Assembly (NCBI RefSeq): GCF_003691585.1
Contig: NZ_CP033169.1
Span: 1,674,001-1,738,000, forward strand
Direction of reading: 5' to 3'
From: Biomaibacter acetigenes
GTDB taxonomy: Bacteria; Bacillota; Thermosediminibacteria; Thermosediminibacterales; Tepidanaerobacteraceae
Length of the DNA stretch: 64,000 bases
The translations under genes were made by a program, and so were the position numbers. Every line of letters begins with the position of its first letter. Within the stretch, counting starts at the first letter, position 1. The notes under the pieces are model-generated. The model saw nothing but the letters and a program-made list of their open reading frames with translations, made no database searches and had not been told where the DNA came from. Positions 17,741-24,970 of the stretch are shown here, one piece after another.

Positions 17741-18817
17741 TTAAATATGTGCCTTTATCAATGATAACAACACATTTACCCCTTGTCTTTTTACATCCAC
17801 CACCGGAATCGGAACAGCATTTTTCATCTTTATAAAAAGTTCTTCTGCATTTACAAACCCTGCTTCGTAATTATTTTTTTCAAATCTGTAACGAGGGTAA
17901 AAGGGATTAACGCTAATGGCTAGAATTGGCAGTTTTTTTAAAACTTTAACTTTGCCGCCAAAAAATAATAAAGTATTTATTTCATTTATTATGTTTTCAG
18001 GGTTGCCACCGGCTACAATTTTTATAGGGTCTCTTACTACTAGCATCTTGTTTTGCCATAAACCACCTATATTATGGTTTAATTCTCTCAACATATTTTC
18101 CGAAAGCAGTGCCGGAATATAGACGGTGTTTATTTCCTCTATATGTTGTTTTATCTGGTCAGCACTTTTTTTATCTATTAATGAGCCATATTCAAGAGTT
18201 TTTATAATGCCTTTATCCTGCTGAACTAAGCAGATTTTGGTTTGTTCATGAAGATTCTTTTTTTCTTCGGAGCTTACTTCTGGGAGGTTGAATAGCTCAT
18301 AGAAAGCTCTGGTTTCCCTGACTAGTTCCTCGATATTGGTGTTCCTGGCAGCTCCTGTCGCAAGGATTATACCATCGGTTTCCACCATAGGAGCTATTCG
18401 GTTTAATGCCCCGTCTACTATGATAAATTTGCAGTTCCTCTTTTGGGTCAGCGTATTTAAAATATATCTAAGTTCACTGCTCTTATTAGGGCCAGCTATA
18501 ACCACCAGTCCGTCCTCAGTAATTTTTATAACCATTATCCTGCCCAGTGGGGTCATAATATCTGTGGACTCCAGTATTTCATATCTGGCGCTGCCGGCAG
18601 CAAGACATTTTTTTGCTGTAGCCACAATTGATCCTTTTTTTAATAAAAGACGGGGTTTGGGTAACCCGGTAATATTGTCAACTTCCTCACCGTCATAACC
18701 TATGCTGGTTAAACCTATTAAAATGTTATCCCTGTATAATTCATCCAGAATAGCAGAAGTAGTTGTGGTTTTGCCGGTATTTTTAGCAGTTCCTGCTGCT
18801 CCAATTATAAAAGCCAT
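17741..18817 (-). CDS. P-loop protein resembling aminomutase reactivase subunit KamB
   Basis: 358 residues. N-terminal P-loop AAGTAKNTGKTTTTSAILDEL, then GLTSIGYDGEEVDNITGLPKPRLLLKKGSIVATAKKCL, ESTDIMTPLGRIMVIK and VIIAGPNKSSELRYIL with KFIIVDGALNRIAP. From memory, this order of segments is that of KamB, or OR-1 in ornithine clusters, the accessory protein that restores inactivated cobalamin/PLP aminomutases. It ends 16 bp before the dehydrogenase gene, and its start lies 18 bp after the stop of the cobalamin-binding mutase gene. A reactivation role for that mutase is inferred. No MutS-like KamC partner is seen here. Confidence 0.6.
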   Translation of the reverse strand: MAFIIGAAGTAKNTGKTTTTSAILDELYRDNILIGLTSIGYDGEEVDNITGLPKPRLLLKKGSIVATAKKCLAAGSARYEILESTDIMTPLGRIMVIKITEDGLVVIAGPNKSSELRYILNTLTQKRNCKFIIVDGALNRIAPMVETDGIILATGAARNTNIEELVRETRAFYELFNLPEVSSEEKKNLHEQTKICLVQQDKGIIKTLEYGSLIDKKSADQIKQHIEEINTVYIPALLSENMLRELNHNIGGLWQNKMLVVRDPIKIVAGGNPENIINEINTLLFFGGKVKVLKKLPILAISVNPFYPRYRFEKNNYEAGFVNAEELFIKMKNAVPIPVVDVKRQGVNVLLSLIKAHI

Positions 18818-18835
18818 GTCCGGATCCTCCGCAAG

Positions 18836-20653
18836 TTACACTTTTATTACCGTACCTCTTCCGGCTCTTCCGGGGTATGCTCCTTCTTCCCTGCTGCCTA
18901 GCAGACCTTTGTACAGGGCATCAACAAAGTTGCCGTTTTTAGCAATGGATTCCAGCACTTTTTCTATGCCGCTTTCGATTTCTTCAGCCCATTTTTCTGC
19001 AAATTTTGTTGGAACGATATCGGATTTACCAAAAAATCTAAAAGCCGATTGAGTTGCCCTCAATGTGTCTATTCTTGCAGGAACTGAAATTGGGCCTCCC
19101 GAAAAGGCTTCATCTGCCGAAGCGATGGAGATGCCATCAACTCCAAGGGAAGAGGCCAGTGATGCATGCAGCGCTGTCATTAAAGAGGACTGAACCCTGT
19201 CTTCAGTCTGGGTTAAAAATCCTATGGGCGCTCCGCACCAGATGGGAGCGTTTACAATATTTCTGAGGCACATAATTTTTGCCGCATTGAAATCCACATA
19301 GTTATCTTCCATCTGACCGCTTACCATTACTTCCGGTGAATAACAAAACAGAGGCTGTAAAATGGGTTTTGCACCTAGCCTTAAGCCCAGTTTGGAAACT
19401 ATCAGCATACCCGCAAAAGCTTTGTATGCCGGTACGCCGCACAGTTCCTCATTTGTGACCACATCAAAAGGCATGTTGTATTCAGCAGCATATTTGATGG
19501 CACTGACCGCATCTACGGTCAGCCTTTCGGGGTCGGTGCCGCCTCCCAGAGAACCGTAGGCGATATTGATTTTTGTAAGATCCGCTCCTATCTTACCTGC
19601 CAACAATACCGTTTCCGGAGTGTTAAGACCCCGGTGGGCCCTCACCTGCCACAACGTAAACGAACTTAAAGAATCCTTGATTCCTTTCAGATTTTCATAG
19701 GTTATAACCGAGCCATCTTCTTCATGGGTTATATAACCATCAAAAAACCCTTCGGTTCTGGCTCCCCAGGATGGGTCAAAATGGACAACCCCATCGGCTC
19801 CCCATGCTTCACACGATTTTATATGGGCTATATCCATGAAGGGGCATCCTGTGCCGTATTGAATAAAGACCACGGGATTTTCTTCAATATGCTGCAACTT
19901 CAAAGGATTCATTCTGGAGTTAACTTCCAGGACATAATTTTCCAAAGACTTTAATTCAGCATAAGAAAGAGGTCTGGTTTTCTCCCTATATTTTCCGGAC
20001 TCATAAAAAGCCCTGACGGTTTCATCACACAGTTTGCTGTATTCCATCCGCAGGCTTTGCTTTTCAGATTCGTTTTGTACTTCCAGTATTTTTTTCCTCA
20101 GTTCAGCCCTTTGTATGGCAGTGGTGGTTTTATCGCTTACATAGTTCAGTATTCCGTCAACTATAGTGTCGAGGAGTTTTTCAATGGATTTGTTTTTAAA
20201 CTCATAATTATATCCTTGAGTAATATCTTTTTTGACCTTTTTACCCTTCACTTCTTCGGGAACATATTCACGGCCTTCAACGAAAGCAAGAGCCTCCTGC
20301 ACCGTTGTCCCCGGTCCAAACCCGGCATCGAATCCGAGTTCTGCAGCAAGCTCGGGTCGAATGGCCATACCTCCGATACCGATTTTAACCCTATCTCTAA
20401 TACCTGCCGCCTCCGCCAAGTCGATAAACTTTCCGAGAATCTCCGCTACACCGTATCCAAGAGTCCTGCTGACCAAAACCACATCAGCCTTGTTGTCTAT
20501 GATTGCCTTAATAATCTCCTCTTGAGAATAATCCGGCGGTAAAAGCAATGTTTCATGGCCTGCCTGATCCAGGCCTCTTTTAATCATTTTCAAACCTATA
20601 TCATGCACCGGATCAAGAGGAGCTAAAAGCACTTTCTTTTTTTGAACAGGCAT
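18836..20653 (-). CDS. Cobalamin-binding mutase-like protein (B12 domain fused to TIM-barrel-like domain)
   Basis: About 605 residues from the ATG at 20653 (after GGGAGGGAAATAT). Residues ~6-140 look like a B12-binding domain: VLLAPLDPVHDIGLKMIKRG, then VVLVSRTLGYG, GIGGMAIRP and a final GFGPGTT. The His that would ligate cobalt sits in D-P-V-H-D-I-G, one residue longer than canonical DxHxxG. A helical linker follows. A large domain (about 260-590) resembles the glutamate mutase E barrel, with VVHFDPSWGARTEG, WQVRAHRGLNTPETVLL, GSLGGGTDPERLTVDAVSAIK and SLGVDGISIASADEAFSG. Known family members perform carbon-skeleton or amino-group 1,2-shifts; the substrate here is unknown. The neighbouring small protein and KamB-like gene fit an aminomutase-type complex. 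Confidence 0.7.
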   Translation of the reverse strand: MPVQKKKVLLAPLDPVHDIGLKMIKRGLDQAGHETLLLPPDYSQEEIIKAIIDNKADVVLVSRTLGYGVAEILGKFIDLAEAAGIRDRVKIGIGGMAIRPELAAELGFDAGFGPGTTVQEALAFVEGREYVPEEVKGKKVKKDITQGYNYEFKNKSIEKLLDTIVDGILNYVSDKTTTAIQRAELRKKILEVQNESEKQSLRMEYSKLCDETVRAFYESGKYREKTRPLSYAELKSLENYVLEVNSRMNPLKLQHIEENPVVFIQYGTGCPFMDIAHIKSCEAWGADGVVHFDPSWGARTEGFFDGYITHEEDGSVITYENLKGIKDSLSSFTLWQVRAHRGLNTPETVLLAGKIGADLTKINIAYGSLGGGTDPERLTVDAVSAIKYAAEYNMPFDVVTNEELCGVPAYKAFAGMLIVSKLGLRLGAKPILQPLFCYSPEVMVSGQMEDNYVDFNAAKIMCLRNIVNAPIWCGAPIGFLTQTEDRVQSSLMTALHASLASSLGVDGISIASADEAFSGGPISVPARIDTLRATQSAFRFFGKSDIVPTKFAEKWAEEIESGIEKVLESIAKNGNFVDALYKGLLGSREEGAYPGRAGRGTVIKV

Positions 20654-20668
20654 ATATTTCCCTCCCAC

Positions 20669-20896
20669 TTATTCTTTATTTAACCATCCATAGCGGTCAC
20701 CGGGTTTGTAAACATAACCCCTCAGTCTTACTCGGGCACCGGGACCCTGGTGCTGAATGAATACTATGCTGACATCTTTAAAACCTAACTCATCCATCAG
20801 TTGAAGAGAGAGTTTTTTTCCCTCTTCTTCATCCTTACATACGAGAAAGGTTTCCAGGTCCACAGCATCCATTACCTTTTCCATTACCATGGACAT
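20669..20896 (-). CDS. Small protein encoded before the cobalamin mutase
   Basis: 75 residues from the ATG at 20896, preceded by AAAGGAGGCAATAAA. It is first in the operon and ends 15 bp before the mutase. A compact alpha/beta sequence (ETFLVCKDEEEGKKLSLQLMDELGFKDVSIVFIQ, then GARVRLRGYVYKPG), without cysteine clusters or membrane segments. Position suggests a small subunit or activator of the mutase, as with the small subunits of other aminomutases, but I see no sequence similarity to OraS. No family recognised. Confidence 0.6.
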   Translation of the reverse strand: MSMVMEKVMDAVDLETFLVCKDEEEGKKLSLQLMDELGFKDVSIVFIQHQGPGARVRLRGYVYKPGDRYGWLNKE

Positions 20897-20912
20897 TTTA
20901 TTGCCTCCTTTG

Positions 20913-20927
20913 CTCATCATAGATGAG
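20913..20927. promoter_or_regulatory. Putative operator CTCATC-ATA-GATGAG before the mutase operon
   Basis: A perfect 6-3-6 palindrome 17 bp upstream of the start of the first gene of the mutase operon, overlapping the leader just before its ribosome binding site. A nearly identical palindrome lies before the other operon of this block (27412-27426). The regulator gene between the two operons (21008-21757) is the obvious candidate to bind it; this is inferred. Confidence 0.6.
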
Positions 20928-21007
20928 GAGTAATAAGTAAAATAAAATTAGCTTAAAAAGCAAGCCACAACCTTTACACTTTATTTTAGCAAATAAAAAT
21001 CAATTAA

Positions 21008-21757
21008 TCAATTATTACCGTTAAAGTTATCATCATTGTATACTATTTCCCAATACTTTTTAACATCCTTTGCCAGGTTTTCTATATGACGCACCATAGC
21101 TTTTTCCGCCATTTCGGCATCTCTGGAAACAATAGCCTGAAATATGTTTTTATGGTCAAGAAGGACAGTGCTTCTTACTTCTTTTCTTATATATTCCAGG
21201 ATGGGAGATATCTGGCCGTGTTGTCTTATCAAATCCATGGCGGCATCTAGAACCCTGTTCTTTGCAGCCCGGGCTATCGCCTTGTGAAATTTTATATCGT
21301 CATCAGCAATCGATATGCCCCTATCCACATGTTCTTGTTGACTGCGGATTATTTCCTCCATTTCTTGGATTTCTTCCGGTGTTATAAATTGTGCTGCAAG
21401 TTTTGCCAGCTGGCTTTCTATGGCTTTTCGGGCTATTAAAATATCCAGCAATTCCTGTTTTCCGGTGACTTTGATAGCATTTACAAGTTCATTCCCATAA
21501 TGATTTATTCGATGTTCCTGTTCTAATTCCTTCAATTTTTTATGACCGGAAGCTGTCAAATTTCTACCCTTAAATCCGATTTTTTCGGTATAGCCTTTAA
21601 TATCCAGTTCCCTAAGAATACGGCCTGCCGTGGCTTCACTTATATCAAATCCCTGCATCTTTAAATTGTCGCGTATGAAGCCAGATCCTACCGGTATTTG
21701 AGAGTTTGCAATTATTTTTAAAATCATGTAGAACAGACGTTGCTTCTCCAGTAACAT
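21008..21757 (-). CDS. FCD-domain transcriptional regulator
   Basis: 249 residues. The N-terminal ~75 form a winged helix (KIIANSQIPVGSGFIRDNLKMQGFDISEATAGRILRELDIKG), more like the NrpR/crotonate-type wing than classic GntR. The rest is an all-helical FCD ligand domain with the metal/ligand-binding pattern DDDIKFHKAIARAAKN ... H ... MVRHIENL (D-x3-H and later His residues). FCD regulators sense small organic acids or amino-acid-derived compounds and bind palindromes in dimeric form. The gene lies between the two operons of the accessory block, 80 bp from the mutase-operon leader, with its own start after GGGGGGAGAAA. Confidence 0.85.
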   Translation of the reverse strand: MLLEKQRLFYMILKIIANSQIPVGSGFIRDNLKMQGFDISEATAGRILRELDIKGYTEKIGFKGRNLTASGHKKLKELEQEHRINHYGNELVNAIKVTGKQELLDILIARKAIESQLAKLAAQFITPEEIQEMEEIIRSQQEHVDRGISIADDDIKFHKAIARAAKNRVLDAAMDLIRQHGQISPILEYIRKEVRSTVLLDHKNIFQAIVSRDAEMAEKAMVRHIENLAKDVKKYWEIVYNDDNFNGNN

Positions 21758-21837
21758 TTTCTCCCCCCGATTGTCTTTATTTTTACTAAACTATATATTT
21801 TATTATACATTACTTTTAATCTAAAAAAAATATATTT

Positions 21838-22053
21838 TTATAAATAAAGCATTGAAACAAGAGAGCTTTGTTTTATTTCTTCTCTCAAAATTCCTATATC
21901 ATTACAGATGTTATCTTTCATACCGAAAAGTATCAGATCATATCCCTTTAAATGATCACAAACAGGACAGGCATTCACTTCTGCTAAAATACACGGACAG
22001 TTTTGTTCGGAAAGCCTTTCACATTCTTTATTCCAAAAACGATGAATAGTCAC
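21838..22053 (-). CDS. Small cysteine-rich protein
   Basis: About 71 residues from the GTG at 22053, after GGAGGGAGTTGCT. The cysteine pattern QNCPCILAEVNACPVCDHLKGYD closely matches the N-terminal segment of the PyrK-like protein at 16002 (QYCPCHLAKTDNCLICSMLQG): CPC-x-LA-x5-C-x2-C-x2-L-x-G. It may bind Fe-S or zinc and dock with the same partner. No known family. It lies downstream of the transporter gene on the same strand. Confidence 0.6.
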   Translation of the reverse strand: MTIHRFWNKECERLSEQNCPCILAEVNACPVCDHLKGYDLILFGMKDNICNDIGILREEIKQSSLVSMLYL

Positions 22054-22073
22054 AGCAACTCCCTCCATTAAAA

Positions 22074-22096
22074 AGAATATTTATATAAAATATTCT
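22074..22096. repeat. Perfect AT-rich inverted repeat between transporter and small cysteine protein
   Basis: AGAATATTT (22074-22082), ATATA, AAATATTCT (22088-22096): a 9-5-9 perfect palindrome in the gap between the transporter stop and the next gene. No U-tract follows on either strand, so a simple terminator is unlikely. An operator or mRNA-processing hairpin is possible. Confidence 0.4.
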
Positions 22097-22144
22097 CGGT
22101 AGAGAAATTGTGTGACTATTTTCCCTTAATATTGGTTCATCTTT

Positions 22145-23530
22145 TTACAGGATAAAGATTGCTACAATCGTAGTTACGATTAACCCAATTATGACAGGGA
22201 TAAAATTTTTTCGGGCGAGGTCATTGGGGTCGACACCGGCTATGGCAGCAACCGGTATTATGCCCCAGGGAATAATGGTGCCGCCTCCAACCCATACAGC
22301 GGCAATTTGACCGAGGGCTCCAAGAGTGGCTTTGTCCACATGAATAGCGGTGCTAAATGTCTGAGCCAGGGAACCCACCAGGGGAAGCCCTGAAAATCCC
22401 GAACCGTCCAATCCTGTGATGCCGCCAATTATCATTTGTATGAACGCCACTGGAATCTTGCTTAAAGGAACCGCCTGGGATAATGCAATACCGAGATCTG
22501 ATAAAAGGCCTGTAGCCTGGGGGCCTAAAATGGCTCTGGCAGTAGATTCGGACCCCAGGAAGAAAAATCCTCCTATCACTATAACCGGTGCAAAAACTTT
22601 CATTCCAAACAAGAAACCTTCTCTGACATAATCGGTAATTTTTTCGAGTGAATCCGCACCAAACCCCAATAATGAAATAACTGAAGTTATAACAAGGGCC
22701 GTTCCACCTATTAGCGCCGTGGCATCTCCGCCTCTTAATTTAAATTTTAAAAGCAAAAAAATGTCAATCAAAAATAAGATTACAAATAAGGCGGCCCCCA
22801 CATATGATACTGATGTAAATTTCCTATTTTTTTGTTTCTCATCAGCTTTTTCATATGCAAGTCTGTGGGCTTCATTTTCACCCTTATTTCGAGTTATATC
22901 CTTTTTTACAAAGATATAAGACAAAACAGTTGTCACTATACCCATTGTAAGCCATAATGGAAAACTTGCGCTCATTACAGGTGTGGCAGTGGCGAATCCT
23001 GCGGCTTTTGCGGTAATGGCGGGAGCACCCTGAATTACATAATCTCCTGATAATCCAAGGCCATGGCCGAAGATATTCATAGCCACAGCGGCTCCCATCA
23101 CCGAAAGCCCTGCTCTGACCGCAATGGGAAGCATAATTGCGCCAATCAAAGCTACAGCCGGGGATGGCCAGATAAATAGCGTTACAATCAACATCACAAA
23201 ACCGAGCACCCAGAATGCAATATCAGCGTTGACCATGATTCTGGCCGTAGGCCTCATTATTAGATAATCGCTACCTACATCGCCCATGGCCTTTGACATG
23301 GCCACCACCAGACCGATTACAGTTATTAAACCGAGAAACTCGGTTCCGGCAGCAATTAAAGCATTGAAAAGTACCTGTACAGATTTCCATGCATTTCCTG
23401 TCGATACAAAACCCACAAGCAATATGCCGATTACACAGGGCAAAACCGTATCCCTTCTCAATGCCATAGTTGCAATTATCACGATGACCATTCCAAAATA
23501 TACCCAGTGTATGGTAGAAAGGTGAACCAT
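22145..23530 (-). CDS. Polytopic membrane transporter of GntP/ion-transporter-like type
   Basis: 461 residues with about 11-12 hydrophobic segments. It starts MVHLSTIHWVYFGMVIVIIATMAL after GGAGGGGAAATA. A hydrophilic loop near residues 210-240 (KKDITRNKGENEAHRLAYEKADEKQKNRK) divides two halves. Glycine-rich segments such as GGITGLDGSGFSGLPLVGSLAQTF and WVGGGTIIPWGIIPVAAIAGVDP recall carboxylate or gluconate permeases. Substrate unknown. Its place in the mutase-linked block suggests uptake of the substrate being fermented; this is inferred. Confidence 0.75.
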   Translation of the reverse strand: MVHLSTIHWVYFGMVIVIIATMALRRDTVLPCVIGILLVGFVSTGNAWKSVQVLFNALIAAGTEFLGLITVIGLVVAMSKAMGDVGSDYLIMRPTARIMVNADIAFWVLGFVMLIVTLFIWPSPAVALIGAIMLPIAVRAGLSVMGAAVAMNIFGHGLGLSGDYVIQGAPAITAKAAGFATATPVMSASFPLWLTMGIVTTVLSYIFVKKDITRNKGENEAHRLAYEKADEKQKNRKFTSVSYVGAALFVILFLIDIFLLLKFKLRGGDATALIGGTALVITSVISLLGFGADSLEKITDYVREGFLFGMKVFAPVIVIGGFFFLGSESTARAILGPQATGLLSDLGIALSQAVPLSKIPVAFIQMIIGGITGLDGSGFSGLPLVGSLAQTFSTAIHVDKATLGALGQIAAVWVGGGTIIPWGIIPVAAIAGVDPNDLARKNFIPVIIGLIVTTIVAIFIL

Positions 23531-23569
23531 TATTTCCCCTCCAAAATATAAAATATTATAAAATAATAA

Positions 23570-23598
23570 AAAGGGGCCAAATTTATGACCCCTTTTTT
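23570..23598 (-). terminator. Terminator after FAD oxidoreductase 2
   Basis: On the minus strand AAAAAAGGGGTC pairs with GGCCCCTTTTT around a short loop, ending in a T-run at about 23570-23575. It lies between the stop of the FAD oxidoreductase and the transporter start, so the transporter may be expressed at a lower level or from its own promoter. Confidence 0.65.
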
Positions 23599-23623
23599 AT
23601 ATGATGTTCTCATGTCGTGATTT

Positions 23624-24907
23624 TTATACTATTTTCTGATTAAAGAAGTTTGTCATGCCTGCTTTTTCTACCCGTTGTTTTATGGCATTTACATCTGTAG
23701 TGTAAAGGCCCAGCTGCTTCATTCTTTCAAAATACACCGAACCTGAGAAAGTATATTTTTTGGAAATACCTTCTTCGGTTTTCATCTGTTCTTTTACATA
23801 AGCGATGGCATCACCTACAGCAAGTTCGGTGGGTATCTGTGCCAGTTCTTTGCCCATTGCAAACCTGACAGCATTGGCTCCGGCCAGAGTACCGGTGCAA
23901 ATAGCTTCGGTATGGCCTACCAGGGGGCCGGCCTTTTCACCGCCGCAGAAGAGATTGTCTACCCCTTCGGTCTTTAAGAAATTGTCTCTTGGAGAAATGG
24001 CCAGATACCTCATAGAATTACCTCGATTTCCGGCATATGGGTCCTCATATCTGGCATTTTCAAACCCTGGAATTCTCCTTAGGTTTTCCAGAGGGAAAAA
24101 TGGCGTCATCAATTTAGCATGGCCTGTATCCAAAAGCACCACATTTTCGATAAATTCCTTCAAGGCATATTGCTGGCATGCTTTTTTATTTAAAATATCG
24201 GCTCCTTCCCTTACCTCTTCAGGAACGGGAATTACCGCTACACCGGTAGAATCTAATTTATTAACTATATCTTTGGAAAGGGAATCCTTGTGAAGCTTAC
24301 AGGATCCGCTCATGGCTCCATAAGTGCCGTCGGCTTTCTTAGCCATCATTTCTTTTACTCCCATTTTGCCGGCAACGCTTATTCTGGGGCCGTAACTTGG
24401 GCATCTTATGATGCACATGGCACATCCGTTTCCATATTTAGTGCAGTTACCCTGAGGGCCTGCCGTTCCGGTACATTCTACAAAGACGTCGCCCTCAAAT
24501 CTTTCATCGTTATCGGTAATAACCGCTTTAATCTTTTTACCCTCGGCTTCAACATCTTTTACTCTGCTTTCGGTATGAATTTCGATACCTGCATCCAGTA
24601 AAACCTTTTTTACAGCCGGTTCAACCCTTGCCACATCGTATAATGTTGCATGCTTATGGCCCGGAAATTCGATATTTTTATGGCGGGCAACATTATCCGT
24701 TACCTGGAATAATTCTCCGCCACCCATTGCAATCATTTCTTCGGTAGCGGTAAATCTTCCGTTATTTCTCATAATACCGCCTACCAGGCCGGTTCCCAGC
24801 AGCATATCCGTTCTCTCAAGCAAAACTACATCGGCGCCGGCTTTTTTTGCGGAAAGTGCTGCGGCGCAACCTGACCATCCACCGCCAATTACAACTACTT
24901 TTGGCAT
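23624..24907 (-). CDS. FAD-dependent oxidoreductase with cysteine cluster (paralogue 2)
   Basis: 427 residues, start ATG after GAGGGAGGGAAAAAG. Same architecture as the 14676-15998 product: FAD site VVIGGGWSGCAAALSAKKAGADVVLLER, cysteine set NCTKYGNGCAMCIIRCP (C-x6-C-x2-C-x3-C-P) and C-terminal NLFCGGEKAGPLVGHTEAICTGTLAGANAVR. Identity to paralogue 1 is high along the whole length by eye. Having one copy in each operon suggests two redox steps on related substrates or a heteromeric enzyme. Substrate unknown. Confidence 0.85.
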   Translation of the reverse strand: MPKVVVIGGGWSGCAAALSAKKAGADVVLLERTDMLLGTGLVGGIMRNNGRFTATEEMIAMGGGELFQVTDNVARHKNIEFPGHKHATLYDVARVEPAVKKVLLDAGIEIHTESRVKDVEAEGKKIKAVITDNDERFEGDVFVECTGTAGPQGNCTKYGNGCAMCIIRCPSYGPRISVAGKMGVKEMMAKKADGTYGAMSGSCKLHKDSLSKDIVNKLDSTGVAVIPVPEEVREGADILNKKACQQYALKEFIENVVLLDTGHAKLMTPFFPLENLRRIPGFENARYEDPYAGNRGNSMRYLAISPRDNFLKTEGVDNLFCGGEKAGPLVGHTEAICTGTLAGANAVRFAMGKELAQIPTELAVGDAIAYVKEQMKTEEGISKKYTFSGSVYFERMKQLGLYTTDVNAIKQRVEKAGMTNFFNQKIV

Positions 24908-24932
24908 CTTTTTCCCTCCCTCTTTTTTTGGA

Positions 24933-24962
24933 AAATGCCAAAGGGAAGACCCTTTGGCATTT
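24933..24962 (-). terminator. Strong hairpin between PLP enzyme and FAD oxidoreductase 2
   Basis: AAATGCCAAAGGG and CCCTTTGGCATTT pair with a 4-nt AAGA loop (13-bp stem). On the minus strand it is followed by ATTTTCC, a weak U-tract, so it may act as an attenuating terminator or an mRNA-stabilising 3' hairpin. Confidence 0.6.
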
Positions 24963-24970
24963 AGAAAATC

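Noticed and set aside
20057-20542. A 161-codon plus-strand frame antisense to the cobalamin mutase gene
   Set aside because: The minus strand encodes a coherent protein with domains across this region; the plus frame has no start signal or recognisable protein.
24933-24962. An operator for the FCD regulator
   Set aside because: The sequence (AAATGCCAAAGGG arms) is unrelated to CTCATC-N3-GATGAG and lies after a stop codon, so a 3' hairpin fits better.
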